A DNA stretch of 64,000 nucleotides from Rhizoclosmatium globosum (GCA_002104985.1 MCGO01000063.1:1-64000); one strand, 5' to 3'. Shown: positions 21,413-33,622, counted from the stretch's first letter. Notes: generated by a model from the letters alone, not told the origin. Numbers and translations: made by a program.

Positions 21413-23950
21413 ATGCTGCAACTCACATGCACGATTGACCGCAACAAGATCCTCGGCGAAGGAGCCTACAGTGTAGTATACGAGGGAAGATATGGAACAA
21501 GTCAAGTTGCGATCAAGACATTCAAGAAAGCGGCTGGGAAGGATCTAGCCGAGCTACTCAAGGCCATTGAAAAGGAGGCGACAATGGCTGCCCAATTGCG
21601 CCATCCAAACATTGCGACTTTCTGGGGAAAGTGCGTTGATCCACTCAGCAAGGATCCGGTGCTCGTGTTTGAGAAACTTGGAAAGAGTGTCTACGATGCG
21701 ATCCGAGAAGACCCTCCTCCCTCAGTCGCCATTCGAAACAAGTGGCTCCTTGATACTGCCCATGCTCTTAATTACCTACATTCACAAGACCCGCCCGTCA
21801 TCCATCGCGATCTGAAACCCGACAATATCCTGCTGGGTGCGTATATTAACCATATGAAAAAACAGATAGACTCACACCACCTACCTGTACAGACACAACG
21901 TCCCATAAAGCTATTCTGGCAGACTTTGGAGTGTCCACAAGCCTTTCCCTTCACACAACATACTCAAAAGACAAAATCCCAACAACTGGCCATATCTTTT
22001 TCACTCCGCCCGAGGCAACCGCGATAGGATACAAGGCATCTACTAAATACGACGTCTTCAGTTTTGGAATGTCCATGTATTGCATTCTCACGCGACACTG
22101 GCCTTTTGAGGGTGAAGAAATGAGTGGGAAAACGTGGATTGTGGAAACATGGATAAGAAACGGCAGTCGGCCGTTGCGATCAGGGACTAATGGACATACT
22201 CTACCTGTTGATGTTGTAGCTGACGCAGCGTGGGATCTGATTGAACGCTGTTGGAACCAAGATGCTGATAACAGACCAAGTTTTACAATAATCATTTCAT
22301 GTATTGAGGCATGGACCGCTACAACAGAACATTGTGGTAAGTAATATCCTTTATTTAAGATAAACAAGACTAAAACGTGGCATAGATCATGAAAAGTGCC
22401 TATCATCAGGAAAGGCCTTTTACGCAAAAAAAGAATATGGAAAGGCAGTGGCACTTTTTTCTCAGGCAGCTAATGAAGGACACGCGTACTGCCAATGTTG
22501 GTTGGGTTTCTGTTACGAGAATGGCCACGGAGTGCCTCAAGATTATGCTGAGGCTGTGCGCTGGTATCAAAAGTCTGCTGACCAAGGGAATGCTTATGGT
22601 CAGAACAACTTGGGTTTATGCTACGAAAAAGGCCAAGGAGTGCCTCAAGATTATGCTGCAGCTGTGTGCTGGTATCAAAAGTCTGCTGACCAAGGGAATG
22701 CTTATGGTCAGAACAACTTGGGTTTATGCTACGAAAAAGGCCAAGGAGTGCCTCAAGATTATGCTGAGGCTGTGCGCTGGTATCAAAAGTCTGCTGACCA
22801 AGGGAATGCTGCAGCTCAGAACAACTTGGGTTTATGCTATCGAAAAGGCCACGGAGTGTCTCAAGATTATGCTGAGACTGTTCGCTGGTATCAAAAGTCT
22901 GCTGACCAAGGATATGCTTCAGCTCAGAACGCCTTGGGCTTCTGTTACCAGCATGGCCGTGGAGTGCCTCAAGATTATGCTGGAGCCGTGCGCTGGTATC
23001 AAAAGTCTGCTGACCAAGGGAATTCTACAGCTCAGTATAACTTGGGTTTCTGTTATGAGAATGGCCACGGAGTGCCTCAAGATTATGCTGGAGCTGTGCA
23101 CTGGTATCAAAAGTCTGCTGACCAAGGGGATGCTGTAGCTCAGAACAACTTGGGTTTATGCTACGAAAAAGGCCAAGGAGTGCCTCAAGATTATGCTGAG
23201 GCTGTTCGCTGGTATCAAAAGTCTGCAGACCAAGGGAATGCTTCAGGTCAGTACAATTTGGGGGACTGTTACGAAAAAGGCCACGGAGTGCCTCAAGATT
23301 ATGCTGAAGCTGTTCGCTGGTATCAAAAGTCTGCTGACCAAGGGAATGCTTCAGCTCAATTCAACTTGGGTTTCTGTTACTATAATGGCCAAGGAGTGCC
23401 TCAAGATTATGCTGAGGCTGTGCACTGGTATCAAAAGTCTGCTGACCAAGGGAATGATACAGCTCAGTACATGTTGGGGGAGTGTTACAAAGAAGGCCAA
23501 GGAGTGCCTCAAGATTATGCTGAAGCTGTGCATTGGTATCAAAAGTCTGCTGACCAAGGGAGTGCTTCAGCTCAGAACAACTTGGGTTTCTGTTACCAAA
23601 TAGGCCACGGAGTGCCTCAAGATTATGCTGAGGCTGTGCACTGGTATCAAAAGTCTGCTGACCAAGGGAATGATACAGCTCAGTACATGTTGGGGGAGTG
23701 TTACAAAGAAGGCCAAGGAGTGCCTCAAGATTATGCTGCGGCGGTGCACTGGTATCAAAAGTCTGCTGACCAAGGGAATGGTTCAGCTCAATTCAACTTG
23801 GGTTTCTGTTACGAAAATGGCCATGGTGTGCCTGAAGACTATAATCAAGCTGCAAGTTGGTATCAAAAAGTTGCAGATCAAGGTTTTGAAGAAGGAATAC
23901 GTTGTTTGGCTGATGTCATCAAGAAGAAAGACAGGCGACTCTTAGGGTGA
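21413..23950 (+). CDS. Protein kinase-Sel1 repeat protein B, 810 aa
   Basis: Three exons: 21413-21836, 21893-22336, 22386-23950, with the same intron positions as kinase gene A. The kinase domain keeps GEGAYSV, VAIK, HRDLKPDN, DFG and PPEA. About thirteen Sel1 repeats follow, much more uniform than in gene A (GVPQDYAEAVRWYQKSADQG recurs). Uniformity at the DNA level points to recent expansion or gene conversion. The stop codon lies only 40 bp from the stop of the convergent cysteine-rich gene at 23991, so their transcripts probably overlap. Confidence 0.9.
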
Positions 23951-23990
23951 CTCTGGACAATTTGAAATGCTTAACTCATTTATTCAATGT

Positions 23991-24645
23991 TCAGGCAATA
24001 AATGAAGCAATAAAAGCAGAAAAAATGATTGAAACACGTAAAGCACTTGATCCCGACTTGGAAGTGTTTGATGCAGCGCCAGCTTGACCCGCAGAGCCCG
24101 GAATGGTCAAGACGGGGCCACTTCCACTTCCATCATTTGGAACCCACAACGACGTTGTTGGAACAGCTGCACCACTTCCACCAGCAGCAACCAGGGCCTT
24201 TGCAGTTGTAGTTGTTGAAGGAAGAAGGTTTTGGGCAGCCAAACAATACTGTCCCTGAGTAGTCGTCATTGTGCCATAGCCCGGATCAGCAACGCATCCA
24301 GAAGACTCAAAACAAGCCTTTACTTTGGTCGCCTATTGATCACGGATTAATGGTTTGAACCTTTCCCTTGTTCAATCGCAACAAACAAACTCAACTGAAT
24401 CACAGAGACACGAGTACCAATCGAACTGAACCTTTTCTTTTGGTTGACAGAATACTTCGATTGTTACTGCGCTTTTGCCGCCGGAAAAGAGGGTGTTTGT
24501 CTGTGGATTGGTTGATCACGGAGGAACTTTAGTTGAATGTTGATCAAGACTCGGAACAAGGGACACTCACCACGCAAACGTTGAAGTTTGGTTGGTATTG
24601 CGCGGGACAGTGCGTGTCGTAGGCGTTGACAGCGGTGGTTGCCAT
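23991..24645 (-). CDS. Small cysteine-rich surface protein, 173 aa
   Basis: Three exons: 24645-24571, 24500-24396, 24332-23991, phase 0 throughout, with the same structure as the gene at 17785. Landmarks are THC, FNVC, VFCQ, WYSCLCD, ACFESSGC and QYC, then a Gly/Ser/Thr-rich stretch and a C-terminal hydrophobic tail ending IASFIA. Intron 2 starts with an unusual GTTGAG donor. The near-identical copy at 30758 arose by the segmental duplication. In frame upstream of the ATG the sequence stays open to a CAG, so an extra 5' exon with a signal peptide is possible. Function unknown. Confidence 0.7.
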
Positions 24646-25019
24646 TAGGGACGGATAACCTGATTATGTCAAAGTGAAAACCAACTTGACTCAGACACAA
24701 ATTGGAGAACAAGTCGTTTCATTCGATTTTATCCCATTAAATATCAGAGATTTTGATGGATATTTCCAAATAGTTTATTGTGGGCCAATCAGATTTCTTG
24801 TGTCAAGCCTTCCATTCCTTCCATTTACAGACTCTCTTCGAACTTCTCCCAAACAAGAACTGTCATTTTTGTCGCGTCTCCGTCTGTCTGTCACTTTCCC
24901 TCTGACCATACCCTCTACGATTGATATCCGATATTGCGTCTATTTGCTATCGAATCTCAACTTCAGCGACTGTTTGACAACATCCATCAATCAAATTTCA
25001 ACATACAAATAGAACAAAC
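24646..25019. promoter_or_regulatory. Divergent intergenic region (copy 1)
   Basis: 374 bp between the starts of the cysteine-rich gene and the doublecortin gene. It is duplicated almost unchanged at 31411-31784, so both gene pairs share their promoters. Confidence 0.45.
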
Positions 25020-26695
25020 ATGATTGACGAACAAAAGGGAATCAAAGTATACCTGTTCAGGAACGGCGACACGTTTACGCCAGCGAAACGGATTGTGGTT
25101 TCCACTCGCGTCTTCAAGAATTATGAGCAAGTGAGTATTTGGGTTACCGAAGAGATTGTTGAGGACTGTCGGTTCGAGCGAAAGAAATGGTCTGGAAGAA
25201 ATGGTCTGGAAGAGGTCTGGAAGAGGTTTTATGGAATTGGTTGGGAGTGGAGTACACATTCGAATGATGGACACAGAATCTCTGTCGAAACTTCACAACT
25301 CATTTCAAAATGCTAACCAACACTTTCAGTTCCTCCACCGAGCCTCTCAAGACCTCTCCCTCTTACACGGAGCCATAAGGCACCTTTACACACTCTCTGG
25401 TGGCGAAGTTACATCCCTCGCCCAACTCAAAGACGGCCACTCATATGTCGGAGTTGCATCTGGAGAGTCATTCAAACAAGTCGCTTACAAAGTACCTGAA
25501 GAACCTGGTGCGTCGCGTCTTGTTGCCGGAACAGGTCTTGGTGGTGGAATCGCACTTGTCAAGATGCCCGAACTCAGAAAAGTCGTGAAAGATGCTAAAG
25601 ACGATGAAGGCGTGTTTACTAGCACGGTACGCTGCACTCCTGTTCTCATCTCCCAACAGCCAATACTTACTTCTCGAAAAATACTAGAGCAAGGGATACA
25701 GAGTCGTCGTCTTTCTAAACGGAAACACAAAATGCGCTGATCTAAACATTGTCCTAAACTACCGCACATGCAAAAACTTTGAACGTCTCCTCACAACCCT
25801 CTCGACAATCTTCCAACGCCGAATCCGACGTCTCTACGATGCAGAGTCATATGCACGTCTCACGTCCCTCGCGCAGCTTCATGATGGGCATAACCTCGTG
25901 GCGGGCGGGGAATTTGATCCGATTATGAAGGTTGCGTATCCGCTTGTGAATCCGTTGATTCCAAAGGAAAAGAATCACGCACATCATGTTCCGAAAGTAG
26001 CTACGTTCTATTTGAATGGGGATGCGTATTATCGTGGATATCAGTTGACGGTCAAGAGGGCGAGGTTTCCGAATCTTCAAGAGGTATGTTTCCCTTCCCT
26101 CAATTACATTCCCAATTAATACGTCATACAGCTCATGGACCACCTCACACAAGCACTCGACTTAACACTCGCCTATCGCGTAACAAGAATCCACCGCCTC
26201 GACAACGGCCACAAACTCACCGACGAAACCTTAGACCCCCTCTTCTCTCCACTCCCCTCTGCACCCTCAAAATTCGTCGTAGTCTGCGGCGACGACGTCT
26301 TCTACAACATCGAATACGACGTGAACGCCCACCAACACTTGATCCTCAATGCAAACACCGACGACCCCGAGCCCTCCCCCACAACAAAACCACATACCCG
26401 TCGACTCGTAAAACGAAGCAAAGTAAAAGAAATCAAGAGCCCCGTGAAACCAAAAACCCCAGCAGCCCCAAAGACTCCAGCCTCCAAAACCCCAGCTGCA
26501 AAAACACCTGCCGCAGTAACAAGACCCACAACCCAACACCGCCCCAAAACCGTTCCCAAATCCGCAGGCGCATTCCGACACGGCGAAGAAGGGCTCTACG
26601 GGAACGAAACAGGACTCCAAGAATTCGAAACGGGGGAATTCAAAGGCGAACCTACAGCATCCAAGAAAAAGAAGAAGGGACAGACTATAAAGTAG
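25020..26695 (+). CDS. Doublecortin-domain protein, 3'-truncated copy, 455 aa
   Basis: Four exons: 25020-25130, 25330-25626, 25688-26083, 26132-26695. It contains three doublecortin (DCX) units: from GIKVYLFRNGDTF to YVGVASGESFK (residues about 8-95), from GYRVVVFLNGN (about 139), and from VATFYLNGDAYYRG (about 250). DCX domains bind microtubules. A Lys/Pro/Ala-rich region (KTPAA repeats) follows. The frame ends at a TAG created where the duplication junction joins foreign sequence at 26693/26694, so about 57 C-terminal residues of the intact copy are missing. All three domains remain, so the product may still work. Confidence 0.88.
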
Positions 26696-27466
26696 ACTCC
26701 GACTTCAAAAAAACTTTAAAGAAGCAGTTCGTTGGTATCGAATGTCAGTGTACCAAGAGAACACAAAGGCTGTTATGATGAAGGGCGTGGAGTGCTTCAA
26801 AATACGGATTTTGCAGTGATACGGTATCAAAATGCAGCCATTCAAGTAGAAGCTTGAGCTCAAATGAATTTGGGATCACCCTCATGGAGTAATCTGGAAT
26901 ATGCAAAGGCAGTGCATTGGTATCTGAAGTCTGCTGATCAAGGAAACGCGCATGCTCAAGTCATATTGGGAAATTGTTGCGAAATAGGGCACGGAGTGCC
27001 TCAAGATTATTCAAAAGCAGTGCGATTGTATCAGAAGGCCGCTGAACAAGGGAATGCACAGGCTCAAGTCAATATAGTGATATGTTTTTATTACGCTCTT
27101 GGGGTGTCTTTGGATTATGCGAAAGCAGTACATTGGTATCAGAAGGCCGCTGACCAAGGGGCTCAAGTCAAGTTGGAGAACTGTGACAAAAGTGGCTACA
27201 GAGTGCCTCAAGAATATTGCGAAGCTGTGATATCTTACCGAAATCCGGTAGACCAAGGATACACGTCAGCTCAAGCTTGGTTGGGCCTCTGTTACGAAAA
27301 CAGCCATGGAGTACCTCAATACTACAATGAAGCTGAAATTTGGTATCAAGTGTCTGCGGATAATGGCGATGAATATGGCAGAACTGGATTGGCCAATATC
27401 GACAAAAACAGAACTAGCAAGCCTCCAAAAGCTTTCAATGAAGGATACTTGATATGTCAAGTTTGA
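26694..27466 (+). pseudogene. 5'-truncated Sel1 fragment of kinase gene A
   Basis: Homologous to 20083-20984, the 3' part of gene A, but without kinase domain or start. It has small deletions near 26770 and an in-frame TGA near 26856. An ORF from 26864 still reads six or so degraded Sel1 units to a stop at 27466. It is the left edge of duplication copy 2. Confidence 0.85.
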
Positions 27467-27848
27467 GTTTTTGTTTGTTCCAAAATAAAGGCATTCAACG
27501 TGGCGATAGAAGGAGAAACAATCATTGACACCCTGAACCCACGATAATTGAAGTGGTTTACAACTCTGCTTCTCACTGGGTTTTTTATCACAATCTTCTA
27601 TCATCTGGATGGAAGTTGGAAAATGACGTAGAAAATGTTAGTTATCAAACTATCAGTTATTTTATCAATAATCCGTGCAATGAATGAACGATGTAATATA
27701 CCTCGTCACTGATTATCGGTGCAAATCGACATCCAAACAAGCATGCCACCAAGACGGTTGAAAGAACCTAGACTATCAATTAATTCAACTGTCGCAAGTT
27801 GTAACATAAAGTGTAGGCTTTGTTGCGTGTGATTAATCTCTGTTTCAA
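27467..27848. other. Intergenic before kinase gene C
   Basis: 382 bp without a gene; a diverged copy of 20985-21412. CAAAATAAAG at about 27480 could be a polyadenylation signal for the Sel1 fragment. Confidence 0.4.
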
Positions 27849-30732
27849 ATGCTGCAACTCACAAAGATTGACCGCAACAAGATCCTCGGCGAAGGAGCCT
27901 ACAGTGTAGTATACGAGGGAACATACGGAACTAGCCAAGTCGCGATCAAGACATTCAAGAAAGCGGCTGGGAAGGTTGGCCCTGAGCTACTCAAAGCTAT
28001 TGAAAAGGAGGCGACAATGGCTGCCCAACTCCGCCATCCAAACATTGCGACTTTCTGGGGAAAGTGCGTTGATCCACTTAGCAAGGATCCGGTGCTCGTG
28101 TTTGAGATCCTTGGAAAGAGTGTGTACGATGCGATCCGAGAAGACCCTCCTCCCTCAGTCGCCATTCGAAACAAGTGGCTCCTTGACACTGCCCATGCTC
28201 TAGATTACTTGCATTCGCAGGACCCACCCGTCATTCATCGCGATCTGAAGCCTGATAATATCCTGCTAGGTGTGTATATTAACCATTGACCATAAAACAA
28301 ATAGAGTATAACACTCACACCACCTACCCGTACAGACATTACATCCCAAAAAGCTGTTCTGGCCGACTTTGGAGTGTCCACAAGCCTCTCCCTTCACACA
28401 ACTTACTCAAAAGACAAAATCCCAACAACTGGCCTTATCCTTTTCACTCCACCAGAGGCAACTGCAATAGGATATAAGGCATCTACTAAATACGACGTCT
28501 TCAGTTTTGGAATGTCCATGTATTGCATTCTCACGCGACACTGGCCTTTTGAGGGTGAAGAAATGAGTGGGAAAACGTGGATTGTGGAAACATGGATAAG
28601 AAACGGTAGTCGGCCGTTGCGATCAGGGACTAATGGACATGCTCTACCTGTTGATGTTGTTTCTGACGCAGCGTGGGATCTGATTGAACGCTGTTGGAAC
28701 CAAGATGCTGATAACAGACCAAGTTTTACAACAATCATTTCTGACATTGAGGCCTGGGTTGTTCAAACAGAACATTGTGGTAAGAAATAACGTTTATTTA
28801 AGATAAACAAAATTAAACTGTGGCATAGATCGTGAAAAGTGCCTTTCATCAGGGGAGGCCTTTTACTCAAAAAAAGAATACAGTAAGGCAGTGGAACTTT
28901 TTTCCCAGGCAGCTAATGAAGGAAACGCGTACTGCCAATATTGGTTGGGAATCTGTTACGAAAATGGCCATGGACTGCCTCAAGATTATGCTGAGGCTGT
29001 GCGCTGGTATCAAAAGTCTGCTGACCAAGGGAATGCTGCAGCTCAGAACAACTTGGGTTTATGCTATCAAAAAGGCCACGGAGTGCCTCAAGATTATGCT
29101 GCAGCTGTGTGCTGGTATCAAAAGTCTGCTGACCAAGGGAATGCAGAGGCTCAGAACAACTTGGGGGACTGTTACTATAATGGCCACGGAGTGCCTCAAG
29201 ATTATGCTGCAGCTGTGTTCTGGTATCAAAAGTCTGCTGACCAAGGATATGCTTCAGCTCAGAACAAATTGGGGATCTGTTACGAGTTTGGCCAAGGAGT
29301 AGCTAAAAATTATGCTGAAGCTGTGCGCTGGTATCAAAAGTCTGCTGACCAAGGGAATGCTGCAGCTCAGTACAACTTGGGGGACTGTTATGAAAAAGGC
29401 CATGGAGTGCCTGAAGATTATGCTGAGGCTGTGCGATGGTATCAAAAGTCTGCTGACCAAGGATATGCTTCAGCTCAGAATAAATTGGGGATCTGTTACG
29501 AGTTTGGCCAAGGAGTAGCTAAAAATTATGCTGAAGCTGTGCGCTGGTATCAAAAGTCTGCTGACCAAGGGAATGCTGCAGCTCAGTACAACTTGGGGGA
29601 CTGTTATGAAAAAGGCCATGGAGTGCCTGAAGATTATGCTGAGGCTGTGCGATGGTATCAAAAGTCTGCTGACCAAGGATATGCTTCAGCTCAGAATAAA
29701 TTGGGGATCTGTTACGAGTTTGGCCAAGGAGTAGCTAAAAATTATGCTGAAGCTGTGCGCTGGTATCAAAAGTCTGCTGACCAAGGGAATGCTGCAGCTC
29801 AGTACAACTTGGGGGACTGTTATGAAAAAGGCCATGGAGTTCCTGAAGATTATGCTGAGGCTGTGCGATGGTATCAAAAGTCTGCTGACCAAGGGAATGC
29901 TGCAGCTCAGTACAAGTTGGGTTTCTGTTACCAACATGGCCGTGGAGTGCCTCAAGATTATGCTGAGGCTGTTCGCTGGTATCAAAAATCTGCTGACCAA
30001 GGGAATGGTGCAGCTCAGAACAACTTAGGCTTCTGTTACAAGAATGGCCATGGAGTGCCTCAAGATTATGCTGAGGCTGTGAAATGGTATCAAAAGTCTG
30101 CTGACCAAGGGAATGCTGCAGGTCAGAACAACTTGGGTTTATGCTATCAAAAAGGGCACGGAATGCCTCAAGATTATGCTGAGGCTGTTCGCTGGTATCA
30201 AAAGTCTGCTGACCAAGGGAATGGTGCAGCTCAGAACAACTTAGGCTTCTGTTACAAGAATGGCCATGGAGTGCCTCAAGATTATGCTGAGGCTGTGAAA
30301 TGGTATCAAAAGTCTGCTGACCAAGGGAATGCTTCAGCTCAGAACAACTTGGGGAACTGTTACTATAATGGCCAAGGAGTGCTTCAAGATTATGCTGAGG
30401 CAGTGAAATGGTATCAAAAGTCTGTGGACCAAGGGAATGCTGCAGCTCAGAACGACTTGGGCTTCTGTTACCAGCATGGCTGTGGAGTGCCTCAAGATTA
30501 TGCTAAAGCTATGCAATGGTATCAAAAGTCTGCTGACCAAGAAAATGCTTCGGCTCAGTACAACTTGGGCTTCTGTTACCAGCATGGCCTTGGAGTGCCT
30601 CAAGATTATGCTGCAGCTGTGCACTGGTATCAAAAAGCTGCAGATCAAGGTCATAAAGAAGGAATACATGGTTTGGTTAATGTCATCAAGAAGAAAGACA
30701 GGGGATTCTTAGGGTGGCTCTGGACAAGTTGA
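27849..30732 (+). CDS. Protein kinase-Sel1 repeat protein C, 922 aa
   Basis: Three exons: 27849-28269, 28336-28779, 28829-30732. It is the duplicate of kinase gene B, with an intact kinase core (GEGAYSV, VAIK, HRDLKPDN, DFG, PPEA) and a longer array of about sixteen Sel1 repeats. Part of the extra length is a 216-bp unit (two repeats) present three times in a row at 29245-29892. Coding in antisense frames over the array is an artefact of the repeats. The stop lies 25 bp from that of the convergent cysteine-rich gene at 30758. Confidence 0.9.
29245..29892. repeat. 216-bp tandem repeat, three copies, inside kinase gene C
   Basis: Units 29245-29460, 29461-29676 and 29677-29892 are almost identical. 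Each encodes two Sel1 repeats, one with FGQGVAKNY and one with KGHGVPEDY. Copy number is likely to vary between strains. Confidence 0.9.
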
Positions 30733-30757
30733 AACGCCTAACTCATTTATTCAATGC

Positions 30758-31410
30758 TCAAACAAGAAATGAAGCAATAAAAGCAGAAAAAATGATTGAA
30801 ACACGTAATGCACTTGATCCCGACTTGGAAGTGTTTGATGCAGCTCCAGCTTGGCCGGCAGAGCCCGGAATAGTCAACACAGGGCCACTTCCACTTCCAT
30901 CATTTGGAACCCACGCTGACGTTGTTGGAACAGCCGCACCACTACCACCAGTAGCAACCAGGGCCTTTGCAGTTGTAGTTGAAGGAAGCAGGTTTTGGGC
31001 AGCCAAACAATACTGTCCCTGAGTAGTTGTCATTGTGCCATAGCCCGGATCAGCAACGCATCCAGAAGACTCAAAACAAGCCTTTACTTTGGTCGCCTAT
31101 TGATCATGCATTAATGGTTTGAACCTTTCCCTTGTTCAATCGCAACAAACAAACTCAACTGAATCACAGAGACACGAGTACCAATCCAACTGAACCTTTT
31201 CTTTTGGTTTACAGAATACTTCGATTGTTCCTGCGCTTTTGCCGCCGGAAAAGAGGGTGTTTGTCTTTGGATTGGTTGATCACCGAGGCGGCTTTAGTTG
31301 AATGTTGATCAAGACTCGGAACAAGGTACACTAACCACGCAAACGTTAAAGTTTGGTTGGTATTGCGCGGGACAGTGCGTGTCGTAGGCGTTGGCAGCGG
31401 TGGTTGCCAT
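30758..31410 (-). CDS. Small cysteine-rich surface protein, 172 aa
   Basis: Three exons: 31410-31336, 31264-31160, 31096-30758. It is the duplicate of the gene at 23991 with a few residue changes. The first donor is GTTAGT where the sister has GTGAGT, and the acceptor is AAAG instead of ACAG; both should still splice. The cysteine landmarks and hydrophobic C-terminal tail (ending IASFLV) are kept. Function unknown. Confidence 0.7.
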
Positions 31411-31784
31411 TTGGGACGGATGACCTGATTGTGTCAAAGTGAAAACCAACTTGACTCAGACACAAATTGGAGAACAAGTCATTTCATTCGATTTTATCCC
31501 ATTAAATATCAGAGATTTTGATGGATACTTTCAAATAGTTTATTGTGGGCCAATCAGATTTCTTGTGTCAAGCCTTCCATTCCTTCCATTTACAGACTCT
31601 CTTCGAACTTCTCCCAAACAAGAACTGTCATTTTTGTCGCGTCTCCGTCGACCTGTCACTTTCTCTCTGATCATACCCTCTACGATTGATATCCGATATT
31701 GCGTCTATTTGCTATCCAATATCAACTGCGGCAACTGTTTGACAACATCCATCAGTCAAATTTCAACATACAAATAGAACAAAT
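31411..31784. promoter_or_regulatory. Divergent intergenic region (copy 2)
   Basis: Near-identical duplicate of 24646-25019, between the cysteine-rich gene and the complete doublecortin gene. Confidence 0.45.
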
Positions 31785-33622
31785 ATGATTGACGAACAAA
31801 AGGGAATCAAAGTATACCTGTTCAGGAACGGCGACACGTTTACGCCAGCAAAACGGATTGTGGTTTCCACTCGCGTCTTCAAGAATTATGAGCAAGTGAG
31901 TATTTGGGTTGCCGAAGAGATGGTCGACTACTGTCGGTCCGAGAGAAAGAAATGGGCTGGATGAGGTTTTATGGAGTTGGTCGGGAGCGGATTACATTCG
32001 AACGATGGGACACACCATCGACGCAAATTGGAATCTCATGTCGAAACTCCACAACTCATTTCGAAATGCTAATCAACACTTTCAGTTCCTCCACCGAGCC
32101 TCCCAAGACCTCTCCCTCTTACACGGAGCCATAAGGCACCTTTACACACTCTCTGGCGGCGAAGTTACGTCTCTCACCCAACTCAAAGACGGCCACTCAT
32201 ATGTCGGAGTCGCATCTGGAGAGTCATTCAAACAAGTCGCTTACAAAGTACCGGAAGAACCTGGTGCGTCGCGTCTTGTTGCCGGAACAGGTCTTGGTGG
32301 TGGAATCGCGCTTGTCAAGATGCCTGAACTCAGAAAAGTCGTTAAAGATGCTAAAGACGATGAAGGAGTGTTTACTAGCACGGTACGTCGCATTCCCGTT
32401 CTCATCTCCTAACAGCCAATACTTACCTCTCGAAAAATACTAGAGCAAGGGATACAGAGTCGTCGTGTTCCTAAACGGAAACACAAAATGCCCGGACCTA
32501 AACATTGTCCTTAACTACCGCACATGCAAAAACTTTGAACGTCTCCTCACAACCCTCTCCACAATCTTCCAACGCCGAATCCGACGTCTCTACGATGCAG
32601 AGTCATATGCACGTCTCACGTCCCTCGCGCAGCTCCATGACGGACATAACCTCGTGGCGGGCGGGGAATTCGATCCGATTATGAAGGTTGCGTATCCGCT
32701 TGTGAATCCGTTGATTCCAAAGGAAAAGAATCACGCACATCATGTTCCGAAAGTGGCTACGTTCTATTTGAATGGGGATGCGTATTATCGTGGATATCAG
32801 TTGACGGTCAAGAGGGCGAGGTTTCCGAATCTTCAAGTGGTAAGTTTCCCTTCCCTCGATCAGATTCCCAACTAATACGTCATACAGCTCATGGACCACC
32901 TCACACAAGCACTCGACTTAACACTCGCCTACCGCGTAACAAGAATCCACCGCCTCGACAACGGCCACAAACTCACCGACGAAACCTTAGACCCCCTCTT
33001 CTCCCCACTCCCCTCCGCACCCTCAAAATTCGTCGTAGTCTGCGGCGACGACGTCTTCTACAACATCGAATACGACGTGAACGCCCACCAACACTTGATC
33101 CTCAATGCAAACACCGACGACCCCGAACCCTCCCCCACAACAAAACCACATACCCGTCGAGTCGTAAAACGAAGCAAAGTAAAAGAAATCAAGAGCCCCG
33201 TGAAACCAAAAACCCCAGCAGCCCCAAAGACTCCAGCCTCCAAAACCCCAGCTGCAAAAACACCTGCCGCAGTAACAAGACCCACAACCCAGCACCGCCC
33301 CAAAACCGTTCCCAAATCCGCAGGCGCATTCCGACACGGCGAAGAAGGGCTCTACGGGAACGAAACAGGGCTCCAAGAATTCGAAACAGGCGAATTCAAA
33401 GGCGAACCTACGGCAACCAAGAAAAAGAAGAAGGGACAGACGATAAAGTACCATGACGGGACTGTAGTCAACACGGAAGATTTACCACCACTCCCCATGT
33501 CACCTGCTCCGCGAGAGATTAAAAAGAAGAAGGATCATGGTGTGATGGATGAGAATGAGTTTTCGAATTTGCCGCCGTTGCCGTTGAGTATGCCTGTAAG
33601 TCCACCGTCGGATTCTGTGTGA
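31785..33622 (+). CDS. Doublecortin-domain protein, complete copy, 512 aa
   Basis: Four exons: 31785-31895, 32086-32382, 32444-32839, 32888-33622. Three DCX domains as in the truncated sister, the same Lys/Pro/Ala-rich basic region, and in addition a C-terminal tail with two PPLP motifs. DCX proteins bind and stabilise microtubules. In fungi they are expected mainly in lineages with flagellated zoospores, so a cytoskeletal or flagellar-base role is a reasonable inference. This copy retains the ancestral 3' end. Confidence 0.9.

Larger units (their letters stand above)
20083..26693. repeat. Tandem segmental duplication, copy 1 (about 6.6 kb)
   Basis: Runs from the middle of the Sel1 part of kinase gene A, through kinase gene B and a cysteine-rich gene, to near the 3' end of the first doublecortin gene. 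Copy 2 begins immediately at 26694 with the same order and orientation. Confidence 0.88.
26694..33451. repeat. Tandem segmental duplication, copy 2 (about 6.8 kb)
   Basis: Same gene order as 20083-26693: Sel1 fragment, kinase-Sel1 gene, convergent cysteine-rich gene, doublecortin gene. Homology to copy 1 stops at about 33451 inside the doublecortin gene, where copy 2 continues into the native 3' end. Confidence 0.88.

Noticed and set aside
29245..29892. CRISPR-like regularly spaced repeats
   Set aside because: The repeats are contiguous 216-bp coding units without spacers, in a eukaryotic kinase gene.
22919..30669. Repeated antisense and alternate-frame ORFs of about 68 aa across the Sel1 arrays
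   Set aside because: They recur with the repeat period and encode only mirrored repeat sequence.
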